Shown here: one piece after another, positions 45,481-54,208 of the stretch
Layout: each line of letters begins with the position of its first letter
How positions within the stretch are numbered: position 1 is the first letter of the stretch
Source of the DNA: Xanthomonas arboricola
Lineage (GTDB): Bacteria; Pseudomonadota; Gammaproteobacteria; Xanthomonadales; Xanthomonadaceae
Length of the DNA: 64,000 nt
Direction: 5' to 3'
Assembly (NCBI RefSeq): GCF_003353015.1
Contig: NZ_QREM01000007.1
Location: 400,681 to 464,680, forward strand
Notes under the pieces: model-generated
What the model was told of the DNA's origin: nothing
The model's database searches: none
What the model saw: only the letters and a program-made list of their open reading frames with translations
Position numbers and translations under genes: made by a program

Positions 45481-45651
45481 TCAAAAATCGATGCAGCGTC
45501 CATTTTTTTCCCAGTCGCCGTAGCGCGTTGGCTCAGGGCCGTCGCGCCCACCGATCTCCTTGGGCAGGGGCTGCTTCTCGGGAATGTGCTCCTGAGAGGA
45601 AGGCTGCGTCTCGGAATCCTGCGATGGCGTGGGGGTTGGATGGCCTATCAT
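45481..45651 (-). CDS. SDHAF4-like (DUF1674) succinate dehydrogenase assembly factor
   Basis: 56-residue protein. The N-terminal 30 residues are disordered (Pro, Ser, Gln rich). The conserved C-terminal signature GGRDGPEPTRYGDWEKNGRCIDF (residues 34-56) is the diagnostic DUF1674 block found in mitochondrial SDHAF4 and in alphaproteobacterial and gammaproteobacterial homologues. SDHAF4 binds flavinylated SdhA, protects it from oxidation and helps it join SdhB. Being the first gene of the sdhCDAB operon, 55 bp before sdhC, strongly supports the role. It is short enough to be missed by gene finders. Confidence 0.88.
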   Translation of the reverse strand: MIGHPTPTPSQDSETQPSSQEHIPEKQPLPKEIGGRDGPEPTRYGDWEKNGRCIDF

Positions 45652-45690
45652 AGTGGTCTCACAACATTGCGATTTTAGTCCTCCCCTTCC

Positions 45691-46581
45691 GTGGCTGACA
45701 ACCTGAATCTTATTCCGCAGGGTTTTGGCTCCCTGCACGACATGCAATACGTCCGCTTGCTCGGGACGGATGCAGTGGCGTTCGCGCATGCGCAATTTGC
45801 CAACGACGTACAGGCGCTGGCGATCGGGCAGTGGCAATGGAATGCGTGGCTGACGGCAAAGGGGCGCGTGATCGCCATCTTCGCACTCCTGCGCGAAAAC
45901 GACACCGACGTATTGATGCTGCTGCCCGACGGCAATGCGGCCGAGATCGCAGCGCAACTCGGGCGTTTCGTGTTTCGACGCAAGCTCAGCATCGGCGTGG
46001 CGGCGCTTTCGGCGCATGCCGGCTTTGCCGCGCCTGCGCGCGCACGGGGCGCGCAGGCCGATATCGGAACGCAGCGTATCGAATTGGATATGGGCAGCCC
46101 TGCCCTGCCGCGCACGTTGTTGTTGCTTGCGGACGCGGAAGCATTGGCCGCGCCTATCGAACCTGCACGCATGGATGCCGACTGGCGCCGTACCGACCTG
46201 CAACTGGGGCTGGCACGCCTGCCCGATGCGCAACGCGAGCAGTGGACGCCGCAACAGCTGGCACTGGATCGCCTGCAGGCCTTCAGCGTCAAGAAAGGCT
46301 GCTACCCGGGCCAGGAGATCGTTGCGCGGACGCACTTCCTGGGCAAGGCCAAGCGTGCGCTGCAGCTGCTGCAGGTCGAGGCCGGCGGCAGCGCTGCGGT
46401 GGTCGAGGCGGGCCAGGCCGTGCTGCTGGGCGATGCCACCGTCGGCACGCTGGTCAGCGTGGCCGGCGATCTCGCGCTGGCGGTGGTGCCGCTGGAGCTG
46501 ACCCTGGAGGCCGACGCCGTGCTGCAGGCAGGCGGGCATGCTGCCCGCCCGCTGGCGTTCGTGCAGGGGTTGGCGCGTTAG
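45691..46581 (+). CDS. ygfZ: Folate-binding protein YgfZ (tRNA-modifying/Fe-S repair)
   Basis: 296-residue protein starting with GTG at 45691, of the GcvT/YgfZ fold. The conserved KGCYPGQE motif is at residues 202-209, with Cys204 as the essential cysteine. YgfZ uses folate to help assembly or repair of Fe-S enzymes such as MiaB and succinate dehydrogenase. It is divergent from the SDHAF4-sdhCDAB operon, so two Fe-S/flavin quality functions share one intergenic region. Its stop overlaps the stop of the convergent ABC ATPase gene within the four bases TTAG. Confidence 0.9.
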   Translation: MADNLNLIPQGFGSLHDMQYVRLLGTDAVAFAHAQFANDVQALAIGQWQWNAWLTAKGRVIAIFALLRENDTDVLMLLPDGNAAEIAAQLGRFVFRRKLSIGVAALSAHAGFAAPARARGAQADIGTQRIELDMGSPALPRTLLLLADAEALAAPIEPARMDADWRRTDLQLGLARLPDAQREQWTPQQLALDRLQAFSVKKGCYPGQEIVARTHFLGKAKRALQLLQVEAGGSAAVVEAGQAVLLGDATVGTLVSVAGDLALAVVPLELTLEADAVLQAGGHAARPLAFVQGLAR

Positions 46582-47666
46582 GCCGGCGCCAGCCGCTCGC
46601 CGCTGGCCGGGTCGAAGAAATGCAGCGCATCGCTGCGCAGCGCCAGGCGCAGCGGCTCCCCCACCGCCGGCAAGGCCTGCGGCGCGACGCGGATCACCAG
46701 TGGCTGGCCGCCGCGGTCGAGGTTGAGGAAGATCTCGTTGCCGACCGGCTCGATCACATCGATGCGCGCGTCGAAGCCCAGCGCGGCATCGCTCGATGGC
46801 TGCAGGTGCTCGGGGCGCACGCCGACGATCACCTCGCGACCGAACCAGCTGCGATCGATGCGGGCCGCACCCAGCGGCACACGCCAGCCATCGGCCACGA
46901 CCAGGTGCAGGCCGTCCTGCTCATCCAGGCGCCCCTGCAGCACATTCATCGCCGGGCTGCCGAGAAATCCGGCCACGAACAGGTTGGCCGGGCGGTCGTA
47001 CAGCGCCATCGGGCTGTCGATCTGCTGGATCACTCCATCCTTGAGCACCACGATGCGCTGGCCCAGCGTCATCGCCTCGACCTGGTCATGGGTGACGTAG
47101 ATCATGGTGGTACCCAGCTTGCGATGCAGCTGGGCGATCTCGGTGCGCACGCTATGGCGCAGCTTGGCATCCAGATTGGACAGCGGCTCGTCGAGCAGGA
47201 ACACCGACGACTCGCGCACCATCGCCCGTCCCAGCGCCACGCGCTGGCGCTGGCCGCCGGACATCGCCTTGGGCAGCTTGTCGAGCATCGGGGTCAGCCC
47301 CAGCAGCTCGGCGGCGTTGTTGACCCGCTCGGCGATGACCTGCTTGGGGTGGCCGCGCAGCTTCAGTCCGAAGGCCAGGTTCTCGGCCACGGTCATGTGC
47401 GGATAGAGCGCATAGCTCTGGAACACCATGGCGATGTCGCGGTCCTTGGGGGCCACGTCGTTGACCACGCGCTCGCCGATCTTCAGCGTGCCGGCGCTGA
47501 TGTCCTCGAGCCCGGCGATCATGCGCAACAGGGTCGACTTGCCGCAGCCGGACGGACCGACCAGCACCATCAATTCGCCATCGGCGACCTCGAAGCTCGC
47601 CCCCTGCACCGCGACCTGGCCGTTCTCGTAGACCTTGCGGACACCTTCCAACTGCACTTTCGCCAT
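46578..47666 (-). CDS. ugpC: Sugar-type ABC transporter ATP-binding protein (UgpC/MalK family)
   Basis: 362-residue ATPase of carbohydrate ABC importers. Walker A GPSGCGKST is near residue 38, Q-loop MVFQSYALYPHM near 80, signature SGGQRQRVALGRAMV near 135, Walker B VFLLDEPLSNLDAK near 154; a C-terminal TOBE regulatory domain follows from about 240. No permease or binding-protein gene is adjacent, so the protein probably serves permeases encoded elsewhere, as MsmK-type shared ATPases do. It is divergent from the zwf-edd cluster, and a LacI-type operator lies 114 bp upstream. Confidence 0.88.
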   Translation of the reverse strand: MAKVQLEGVRKVYENGQVAVQGASFEVADGELMVLVGPSGCGKSTLLRMIAGLEDISAGTLKIGERVVNDVAPKDRDIAMVFQSYALYPHMTVAENLAFGLKLRGHPKQVIAERVNNAAELLGLTPMLDKLPKAMSGGQRQRVALGRAMVRESSVFLLDEPLSNLDAKLRHSVRTEIAQLHRKLGTTMIYVTHDQVEAMTLGQRIVVLKDGVIQQIDSPMALYDRPANLFVAGFLGSPAMNVLQGRLDEQDGLHLVVADGWRVPLGAARIDRSWFGREVIVGVRPEHLQPSSDAALGFDARIDVIEPVGNEIFLNLDRGGQPLVIRVAPQALPAVGEPLRLALRSDALHFFDPASGERLAPA

Positions 47667-47779
47667 CTTCGGCCTCAACGTAAGTTGTGCGCCCTGCCTT
47701 CGGCCCTCCCGACGGCGGTGACGCCACATGCGCCTGCAAGGAAATCTCCTGCAAACGAATGCATTGGTTTATTCTGACA

Positions 47780-47793
47780 TGTAATCGTTTTCA
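47780..47793. promoter_or_regulatory. LacI/GalR-type operator
   Basis: TGTAATCGTTTTCA fits the LacI/GalR/PurR-family consensus TGNAANCGNTTNCA at every fixed position. It lies in an AT-rich patch between the sugar ABC ATPase gene (114 bp to its start) and the zwf-edd genes. A LacI-family regulator gene is not in the window. Confidence 0.6.
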
Positions 47794-47821
47794 CATGGCA
47801 ACATCGATCTCGGGAGGGACC

Positions 47822-48055
47822 ATGCCGCCACCGACCCAAGCCGCTGTTTCAAGCGGTGCAGCCTACCGTGCAAGTCCCGGCATTCCGCCACGCATGGGCA
47901 GATATACCGCCGCGGCGCTAACCGCTGACGGCCACTTGCTGCAACAATCGGGGATTGGACGTGCGCGTCCATCCTCCGCTGCGCGCACGCCAGTGTCGCT
48001 CAGGAACAGACGTACCGACCGCCGGCTGTCCGGCGCCTTTCCGACCAGCTGCTGA
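47822..48055 (+). CDS. Possible 77-residue leader reading frame of the zwf operon (weak)
   Basis: ATG 47822 stands four bases after GGAGG (in GGGAGGGACC), the strongest ribosome site in the region. The frame ends at a TGA (48053-48055) five bases before the zwf ATG, which itself lacks a ribosome site. The encoded protein (MPPPTQAAVSSGAAYRAS...) is basic, Ala/Arg/Ser-rich and unlike any known family. It may be a translational coupler, a small protein, or chance. Confidence 0.35.
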   Translation: MPPPTQAAVSSGAAYRASPGIPPRMGRYTAAALTADGHLLQQSGIGRARPSSAARTPVSLRNRRTDRRLSGAFPTSC

Positions 48056-48060
48056 TCACG

Positions 48061-49518
48061 ATGTCTCCAGAATCTGAAATTCGGTCCATGCACAACACCC
48101 TGATCCTGTTCGGCGCCACCGGCGATCTCGCCCAGCGCTATCTCTTCCCGTCCCTGCTGCGACTGTTCGTCGATGGCCTGCTGCCGGAGGATTTCCGTAT
48201 CCGTGCGCTGGCCTTGTCGCCGCACGACACCGAGGCCTTCCGCGAGGTCCTGCGCCCGCGCCTGGCCGCCGCCCTGCCGATCGCCACGCCCGAGCAGATC
48301 CAGACGCTGCTGCAGCGGGTCGACTATCGCTCGGTGGATCTGCGCGATGCCGAGTCGGTGGCCAACGCCGTGCGCGAGCTGGCCAGCCGCCAGTGCGTGA
48401 GCTACCTGGCGATTCCGCCGGGCCTGTACATCAGCACCTGCCAGGGCCTGGCCCTGGGCGGCGCACTGGCCGCGCCGCACCGGCTGATGCTGGAAAAGCC
48501 GATCGGCCACGACTCGGACAGCGCCCGCGAGATCCTGCAGTCGATCGGCGCGCTGATCGACGAAGACCGCGTATTCCGCCTGGACCATTACCTGGGCAAG
48601 GCGGCGGTGCAAAACCTGATCGCACTGCGCTTCGGCAATACGCTGCTGGAAGCGGTGTGGAACCGTACCTACATCGAGTCGGTGCAGATCCTGGTGGCCG
48701 AGAGCGAAGGCGTGGACGGGCGCGATGCCTATTACGCCCGCTCCGGCGCGCTGCGCGACATGGTGCAGAGCCATATCCTGCAGCTGCTGTGCCTGGTGGC
48801 GATGGAGCCGCCGGCCGCGCTGGAAGCCGACCGCATCCGCGACGAGAAGGTCAAGGTGCTGCGCGCGCTGCGCCCGATGACCGCCGAGCATGCCGCCCAC
48901 GACAGCGTGCGCGGCCGCTACACCGCCGGCAGCATCAACGGCCAGCCGGCGCAGGCCTATCACCCGCCGGAAGGCAGCGACGTGGAAACCTTCGTCGCGG
49001 TGACCGCCCACATCGACAACTGGCGCTGGGCCGGGGTGCCGTTCCATCTGTGCACCGGCAAGCGTCTGGCCGAGCGCTCCACCCGCATCGTGGTCACGCT
49101 CAAGCCGGTGACGCATTGGCTGTTCGAGCGCCCGGACCGGCAGAACGCGGTGCCCAACCGCCTGACCTTCCAGCTGCAGCCGCAGGAAAACATCGAGCTC
49201 GGCCTGATGAGCAGCCTGGCCGGCCCGGAATGGGGCGCGATCGAGCTGCAGCCGCTGGAACTGGAACTGTCGGTGCCGACCGGCCTGCATCGCCGCATCG
49301 CCTACGAGCGCCTGTTCGTGGATGCCTTCAATGGCAACCCGGCGCTGTTCGTGCGCGACGACGAGGTCAAGGCCGCCTGGGCGTGGATCGACAGCGTCAG
49401 CGATGCCTGGAAAGACGCGCAGTTGCCACTGCAGCCCTACCCGGCCGGCAGCTGGGGCCCCGATACCGCGGCGCCCTTCCTGCCCCCCGCCACCGACGCA
49501 CAGGGACACACTGCATGA
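48061..49518 (+). CDS. zwf: Glucose-6-phosphate 1-dehydrogenase
   Basis: 485-residue enzyme. Rossmann motif LILFGATGDLAQRYLFPSL at residues 13-31, substrate motif RLDHYLGK near 177-184 and the AVWNRTYIESVQI segment near 198 are diagnostic. It makes 6-phosphogluconolactone and NADPH. The stop overlaps the glk start by four bases. An alternative start at codon 10 (48088) also fits the family. It heads zwf-glk-pgl-edd-eda, feeding the Entner-Doudoroff pathway. Confidence 0.95.
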   Translation: MSPESEIRSMHNTLILFGATGDLAQRYLFPSLLRLFVDGLLPEDFRIRALALSPHDTEAFREVLRPRLAAALPIATPEQIQTLLQRVDYRSVDLRDAESVANAVRELASRQCVSYLAIPPGLYISTCQGLALGGALAAPHRLMLEKPIGHDSDSAREILQSIGALIDEDRVFRLDHYLGKAAVQNLIALRFGNTLLEAVWNRTYIESVQILVAESEGVDGRDAYYARSGALRDMVQSHILQLLCLVAMEPPAALEADRIRDEKVKVLRALRPMTAEHAAHDSVRGRYTAGSINGQPAQAYHPPEGSDVETFVAVTAHIDNWRWAGVPFHLCTGKRLAERSTRIVVTLKPVTHWLFERPDRQNAVPNRLTFQLQPQENIELGLMSSLAGPEWGAIELQPLELELSVPTGLHRRIAYERLFVDAFNGNPALFVRDDEVKAAWAWIDSVSDAWKDAQLPLQPYPAGSWGPDTAAPFLPPATDAQGHTA

Positions 49519-50522
49519 CCGCTCCTTCCAAGCCGGTGCTGGTCGCCGATATCGGCGGAACCAATGCGCGCTTCGCGCTGGCCGACGTCGACGCCTCGGT
49601 ACCGTTGCTGGATGACACCTCGCGCGAATTTGCGGTGGTCGATTTCGGCTCGCTCGGCGAAGCCGCGCGTTACTACCTCGACCAGATCGGCGTGCAGGCC
49701 ACCCAGGGCGTGTTCGCCGTGGCCGGGCGCGTGGATGGCGACGAGGCACGCATCACCAACCATCCGTGGGTGATCTCGCGCTCGCGCACCGCCGCGATGC
49801 TGGGCTTCAGCACCCTGCACCTGATCAACGACTTCGCCGCGCAGGCCATGGCGATCAGCCTGCTGCGCCCGCAGGACGTGGTGCAGGTCGGCGGCGCCAG
49901 CTGGCGGCCCGCACCGATCGATCAGGCCCGCAACTACGGCGTGATCGGCCCGGGCACCGGACTGGGCGTGGGCGGGCTGATCATCCGCAACGGGCGCTGT
50001 TTCCCGCTGGAGACCGAAGGCGGCCATGTCAGCTTCCCGCCCGGCACGCCGGAGGAGATCCGCATCCTGGAGATCCTGTCCGAGCAGTTCGGCCGGGTCT
50101 CCAACGAGCGGCTGATCTGCGGCCCCGGCCTGGTCAACATCCACCGCGCGCTCAGCGAGATCGCCGGGGTCGACCCGGGCCCGTTGCAGCCCAAGGACAT
50201 CACCGCGCGTGCGGCGGCCGGCGACCCGCGCTCGTCGCGCACCATCGATCTGTTCTGCGCCATCTTCGGGGCGATCGCCGGCGACATGGTGCTGATGCAG
50301 GGCGCCTGGGACGGCGTGTTCCTCACCGGCGGGCTGGTGCCCAAGGTGCTGGATTCGCTGCAGCATTCCGGCTTCCGCCAGCGCTTCGAACACAAGGGAC
50401 GCTTTTCCGCGATCATGTCGCGGGTGCCGTCGCTGGCGGTCATGCATCCGCATGCCGGCCTGCTCGGTGCCGCCGCCTATGCGGTGGATGCGCAGCGCCA
50501 GCATCCAGGGGAGCAGCGATGA
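49515..50522 (+). CDS. glk: Glucokinase
   Basis: 335-residue ROK-unlike bacterial glucokinase. N-terminal ATP site VLVADIGGTNARFALADV at residues 8-25, glucose-binding HLINDFAAQAMA near 103-114 and GPGTGLGVGGLI near 147 are conserved, and ETEGGHVSF near 168 holds the substrate Glu and His. It phosphorylates glucose to glucose-6-phosphate for Zwf encoded directly upstream. It overlaps zwf and pgl by four bases at either end, so zwf-glk-pgl are translationally coupled. Confidence 0.95.
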   Translation: MTAPSKPVLVADIGGTNARFALADVDASVPLLDDTSREFAVVDFGSLGEAARYYLDQIGVQATQGVFAVAGRVDGDEARITNHPWVISRSRTAAMLGFSTLHLINDFAAQAMAISLLRPQDVVQVGGASWRPAPIDQARNYGVIGPGTGLGVGGLIIRNGRCFPLETEGGHVSFPPGTPEEIRILEILSEQFGRVSNERLICGPGLVNIHRALSEIAGVDPGPLQPKDITARAAAGDPRSSRTIDLFCAIFGAIAGDMVLMQGAWDGVFLTGGLVPKVLDSLQHSGFRQRFEHKGRFSAIMSRVPSLAVMHPHAGLLGAAAYAVDAQRQHPGEQR

Positions 50523-51238
50523 ACCTGCAGGACAATCCGCGCATCACACTGGTGCGCTACGAAGACCCGGCCGAGTGGACCGAAGCGGTCGCCAGCGAGA
50601 TGGCCGACCTGCTGGAACAGGAAATTTCGCGCCGCGGCCAGGCGCGCATGCTGCTGTCCGGCGGCACCACGCCGGCGCCGGTGTACGAATCCCTCGCCCA
50701 TCGTTCGCTGGACTGGTCGCGGGTGGAAGTCGGCCTGGTCGACGAACGCTGGTTGTCGCCGCAGGATCAGGACAGCAACGCCTGGCTGGTGAAGCACAGC
50801 TTCCTGACCCATGCACCGGCGGCGACCTTCATCCCGCTGGTGCGTCCGGGCAAGCAGTTGCCCGAGTGCGTGCACACCGCCAACCTGCAGGCCAGGCATG
50901 CCGAACCCGCGTGCCTGGCGGTGCTGGGCATGGGCGGCGACGGCCACACTGCCTCGCTGTTTCCGGGCTCGACCGATCTGAGCAAGGCACTGTCCAGCCC
51001 GCAGCCCTACGCATCGCTGGATGCCACCGGCTGCCCGGGTTCCAACCAGTGGCCGCTGCGCATCACGCTGACTCCGGCCGGGCTCGCACCGATCCCGACC
51101 CGTCTGCTGTTGCTGCGCGGCAAGCAGAAGCTTGACGTGCTGCAGGCCGCCTTGTCAGGCGATGATGTCAGCGAGTATCCGATCCGGGTGGCGCTGCAGC
51201 AGCCAGGCCCGAAATTGCGGGTCCACTGGTGTGCTTGA
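50519..51238 (+). CDS. pgl: 6-phosphogluconolactonase
   Basis: 239-residue DevB-type lactonase. LLSGGTTPAPVYESL near residue 45, VDERWL near 78 and the diagnostic GMGGDGHTASLFPG near 142 are intact. It hydrolyses 6-phosphogluconolactone to 6-phosphogluconate. It overlaps glk by four bases. Directly after the stop come three tandem palindromes that separate it from edd by 149 bp. Confidence 0.95.
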   Translation: MNLQDNPRITLVRYEDPAEWTEAVASEMADLLEQEISRRGQARMLLSGGTTPAPVYESLAHRSLDWSRVEVGLVDERWLSPQDQDSNAWLVKHSFLTHAPAATFIPLVRPGKQLPECVHTANLQARHAEPACLAVLGMGGDGHTASLFPGSTDLSKALSSPQPYASLDATGCPGSNQWPLRITLTPAGLAPIPTRLLLLRGKQKLDVLQAALSGDDVSEYPIRVALQQPGPKLRVHWCA

Positions 51239-51239
51239 G

Positions 51240-51316
51240 TGCGAGTCCCTCGCAACAGCCGATTTGGTGCGAGTCCTTCGCAACAGCCGATTTTGTGCGA
51301 GTCCCTCGCAACAGCC
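51240..51316. repeat. Three tandem 28-bp units, each with a TGCGAG/CTCGCA palindrome
   Basis: Units begin at 51240, 51268 and 51296, exactly 28 bp apart. Each starts TGCGAGTCCCTCGCAACAGCC (middle copy has T for C in the second arm, a wobble pair). TGCGAG-TCC-CTCGCA is a self-complementary 15-mer. They fill the pgl-edd spacer from one base after the pgl stop. Confidence 0.9.
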
Positions 51317-51387
51317 CGCACATCCTTGTGCGGGTATCTAAAAAAAGCGTGATTACTTTCTTCCCCGTTTCTCATAGCCGGTAGCCA

Positions 51388-53304
51388 ATGAGCCTGCATC
51401 CGAACATCCAAGCTGTCACCGACCGTATCCGCAAGCGCAGCGCGCCGTCGCGCGCGGCGTACCTGGCCGGTCTCGATGCCGCCCTGCGCGAGGGTCCGTT
51501 CCGCAGCCGCTTGAGCTGCGGCAATCTTGCGCATGGGTTCGCTGCGTCCGAGCCGACCGACAAGTCGCGCCTGCGCGGTGCGGCCACGCCCAACCTGGGC
51601 ATCATCACCGCCTACAACGACATGCTGTCGGCGCATCAGCCGTTCGAGCACTACCCGCAGCTGATCCGCGAGACCGCGCGCACGCTCGGCGCCACCGCGC
51701 AGGTTGCCGGCGGCGTGCCGGCGATGTGCGACGGCGTCACCCAGGGCCGCGCCGGCATGGAGCTGTCGCTGTTCTCGCGCGACAACATCGCCCAGGCCAC
51801 GGCGATCGGCCTGAGCCACGACATGTTCGACAGCGTGGTGTACCTGGGCGTGTGCGACAAGATCGTGCCGGGCCTGTTGATCGGCGCGCTGGCGTTCGGG
51901 CATCTGCCGGCGCTGTTCATGCCGGCCGGGCCGATGACGCCGGGCATTCCGAACAAGCAGAAGGCCGAAGTGCGCGAGCGCTACGCCGCTGGCGAAGCCA
52001 CCCGCGCCGAATTGCTGGAAGCCGAATCGTCCTCGTATCACTCGCCCGGCACCTGCACCTTCTACGGCACCGCCAACTCCAACCAGGTGTTGCTCGAAGC
52101 GATGGGCGTGCAGCTGCCCGGCGCCTCGTTCGTCAACCCGGAACTGCAGTTGCGCGATGCGCTGACCCGCGAGGGCACCGCGCGTGCGCTGGCGATCTCT
52201 GCGCTGGGCCAGGACTTCCGTCCGTTCGGTCGCCTGATCGACGAGCGCGCCATCGTCAACGCCGTGGTCGCGCTGATGGCCACCGGCGGCTCGACCAACC
52301 ACACCATCCACTGGATTGCGGTGGCGCGCGCGGCCGGCATCGTGCTGACCTGGGACGACATGGACCTGATCTCGCAGACCGTGCCGCTGCTGACCCGTAT
52401 CTACCCCAACGGCGAAGCCGACGTGAACCGCTTCCAGGCCGCGGGCGGCACCGCCTTCGTGTTCCGCGAGCTGATGGATGCCGGGCTGATGCACGACGAC
52501 CTGCCCACCGTGGTCGAGGGCGGCATGCGCGCCTACGCCAACGAGCCGCGCCTGCAGGACGGCAAGGTCGTCTACGTTCCCGGCACGGCGACCACTGCCG
52601 ACGACAGCGTGGCGCGCCCGGTCAGCGCCGCCTTCGAGGCGCAGGGCGGCCTGCGCCTGCTGCGCGGCAACCTCGGCCGTTCGCTGATCAAGCTGTCGGC
52701 GGTCAAGCCGCAGCACCGCACGATCGAGGCGCCGGCGGTGGTGATCGATACCCCGCAGGTGCTCAACAAACTGCATGCTGCCGGCGTGTTGCCGCACGAT
52801 TTCGTGGTGGTGCTGCGCTACCAGGGTCCGCGTGCCAACGGCATGCCGGAACTGCACTCGATGGCGCCGCTGCTGGGCCTGCTGCAGAACCAGGGCCGGC
52901 GCGTGGCGCTGGTCACCGACGGCCGTCTGTCCGGTGCTTCTGGCAAGTTCCCGGCGGCGATCCACATGACCCCGGAAGCCGCACGCGGCGGTCCGATCGG
53001 GCGCGTACGCGAAGGCGACATCGTGCGCCTGGACGGCGAAGCCGGCACGCTGGAAGTGCTGGTGTCGGCTGAAGAGTGGGCCTCGCGCGAGGTCGCGCCG
53101 AACACCTCGGTGGCCGGCAACGACCTGGGACGCAACCTGTTCGCGATCAACCGCCAGGTGGTCGGCCCCGCCGACCAGGGTGCCATCTCGATTTCCTGCG
53201 GCCCGACCCGTCCGGACGGCGCGCTGTGGAGCTACGACGCCGAGTACGAACTCGGTGCCGATGCCGCAGCCGCAGCCGCACCGCACGAGTCCAAGGACGC
53301 CTGA
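51388..53304 (+). CDS. edd: Phosphogluconate dehydratase
   Basis: 638-residue IlvD/Edd dehydratase. Fe-S ligands are seen in PAMCDGVTQG near residue 113, GVCDKIVPG near 153 and SPGTCTFYGTANSNQ near 218. C-terminal DGRLSGASGKFPAA near 511 and the following Gly-rich stretch are family motifs. It converts 6-phosphogluconate to KDPG, the first committed Entner-Doudoroff step. Separated from pgl by tandem palindromes, it may have its own promoter. The terminal AAAAAPHESKDA tail is variable. Confidence 0.96.
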   Translation: MSLHPNIQAVTDRIRKRSAPSRAAYLAGLDAALREGPFRSRLSCGNLAHGFAASEPTDKSRLRGAATPNLGIITAYNDMLSAHQPFEHYPQLIRETARTLGATAQVAGGVPAMCDGVTQGRAGMELSLFSRDNIAQATAIGLSHDMFDSVVYLGVCDKIVPGLLIGALAFGHLPALFMPAGPMTPGIPNKQKAEVRERYAAGEATRAELLEAESSSYHSPGTCTFYGTANSNQVLLEAMGVQLPGASFVNPELQLRDALTREGTARALAISALGQDFRPFGRLIDERAIVNAVVALMATGGSTNHTIHWIAVARAAGIVLTWDDMDLISQTVPLLTRIYPNGEADVNRFQAAGGTAFVFRELMDAGLMHDDLPTVVEGGMRAYANEPRLQDGKVVYVPGTATTADDSVARPVSAAFEAQGGLRLLRGNLGRSLIKLSAVKPQHRTIEAPAVVIDTPQVLNKLHAAGVLPHDFVVVLRYQGPRANGMPELHSMAPLLGLLQNQGRRVALVTDGRLSGASGKFPAAIHMTPEAARGGPIGRVREGDIVRLDGEAGTLEVLVSAEEWASREVAPNTSVAGNDLGRNLFAINRQVVGPADQGAISISCGPTRPDGALWSYDAEYELGADAAAAAAPHESKDA

Positions 53305-53356
53305 TTCCCCTTCCCTCTGCGCGACCGCCCGGCGGTCGCCGTCTAACGGAGTTGCA

Positions 53357-54016
53357 ATGACGATTGCCCAGACCCAGAACACCGCCGAACGGCTGCTGCG
53401 CGATGCCGGCATCCTGCCGGTGGTCACCGTGGACACGCTGGACCAGGCGCGCCGCGTCGCCGATGCGCTGCTCGAAGGCGGCCTGCCCGCGATCGAACTG
53501 ACCCTGCGCACCCCCATCGCGGTCGAAGCACTGGCCATGCTCAAGCGCGAGCTGCCCGACATCGTGATCGGCGCCGGCACCGTGCTGAGCGAGCTGCAGC
53601 TGCGTCAGTCGGTGGATGCCGGTGCGGATTTCCTGGTCACCCCCGGCACGCCCGCCCCGTTGGCGCGCCTGCTCGCCGATGCGCCGATCCCGGCCGTGCC
53701 CGGCGCGGCCACGCCGACCGAGCTGCTGACCCTGATGGGCCTGGGCTTCCGCGTCTGCAAGCTGTTCCCGGCCACCGCCGTGGGGGGATTGCAGATGCTC
53801 AAGGGCCTGGCCGGCCCGCTGTCCGAACTCAAGTTGTGCCCCACCGGCGGCATCAGCGAGGCCAACGCGGCCGAGTTCCTGTCGCAGCCGAACGTGCTGT
53901 GCATCGGCGGCTCGTGGATGGTGCCCAAGGACTGGCTGGCCCAGGGCCAGTGGGACAAGGTCAAGGAAAGCTCGGCCAAGGCTGCGGCGATCGTGCGGCA
54001 GGTGCGGGCTGGCTGA
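53357..54016 (+). CDS. eda: 2-keto-3-deoxy-6-phosphogluconate aldolase
   Basis: 219-residue class I aldolase. Catalytic Glu47 lies in PAIELTLRTP, the Schiff-base Lys135 in FRVCKLFPAT and the phosphate loop in PTGGISEANA near 160. It splits KDPG into pyruvate and glyceraldehyde-3-phosphate, completing the Entner-Doudoroff route. ATG 53357 follows ACGGAG at eight bases. It is 52 bp after edd and last in the cluster; the 885-bp region after it is full of repeats. Confidence 0.95.
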   Translation: MTIAQTQNTAERLLRDAGILPVVTVDTLDQARRVADALLEGGLPAIELTLRTPIAVEALAMLKRELPDIVIGAGTVLSELQLRQSVDAGADFLVTPGTPAPLARLLADAPIPAVPGAATPTELLTLMGLGFRVCKLFPATAVGGLQMLKGLAGPLSELKLCPTGGISEANAAEFLSQPNVLCIGGSWMVPKDWLAQGQWDKVKESSAKAAAIVRQVRAG

Positions 54017-54208
54017 TTGACGGGGCACCGCAGCCAGTGGCCCGGAAGACTGGGCTTCTGCGTAAAAGAAAGCTGGTTGCCGAGAAAAGCGTGGTTGACT
54101 GGCGCCTTATAGTTTTTTTGAAGAAAAGTACCGTCGTTTGCGGTTTGGTTTTGGTCGAGGAGAGCCTGATTGGCTGGCGCCTTGATTCCATGCGTGTCCT
54201 GCCCGCGG

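Larger units (their letters stand above)
47667..48060. other. 394-bp divergent control region between ABC ATPase and zwf
   Basis: Carries a LacI/GalR-type operator at 47780-47793 and a short reading frame with a strong ribosome site that ends just before zwf (47822-48055), both listed. Its GC content drops clearly around 47755-47800. Confidence 0.6.

Noticed and set aside
47687..48055. A 122-residue protein starting at 47687 before zwf
   Set aside because: The start has no ribosome site and the frame would run through the LacI-type operator; only the shorter frame from 47822 is worth noting.
51240..51316. Short regular repeats as a CRISPR array
   Set aside because: The 28-bp units are contiguous with no unique spacers, and there are no cas genes.
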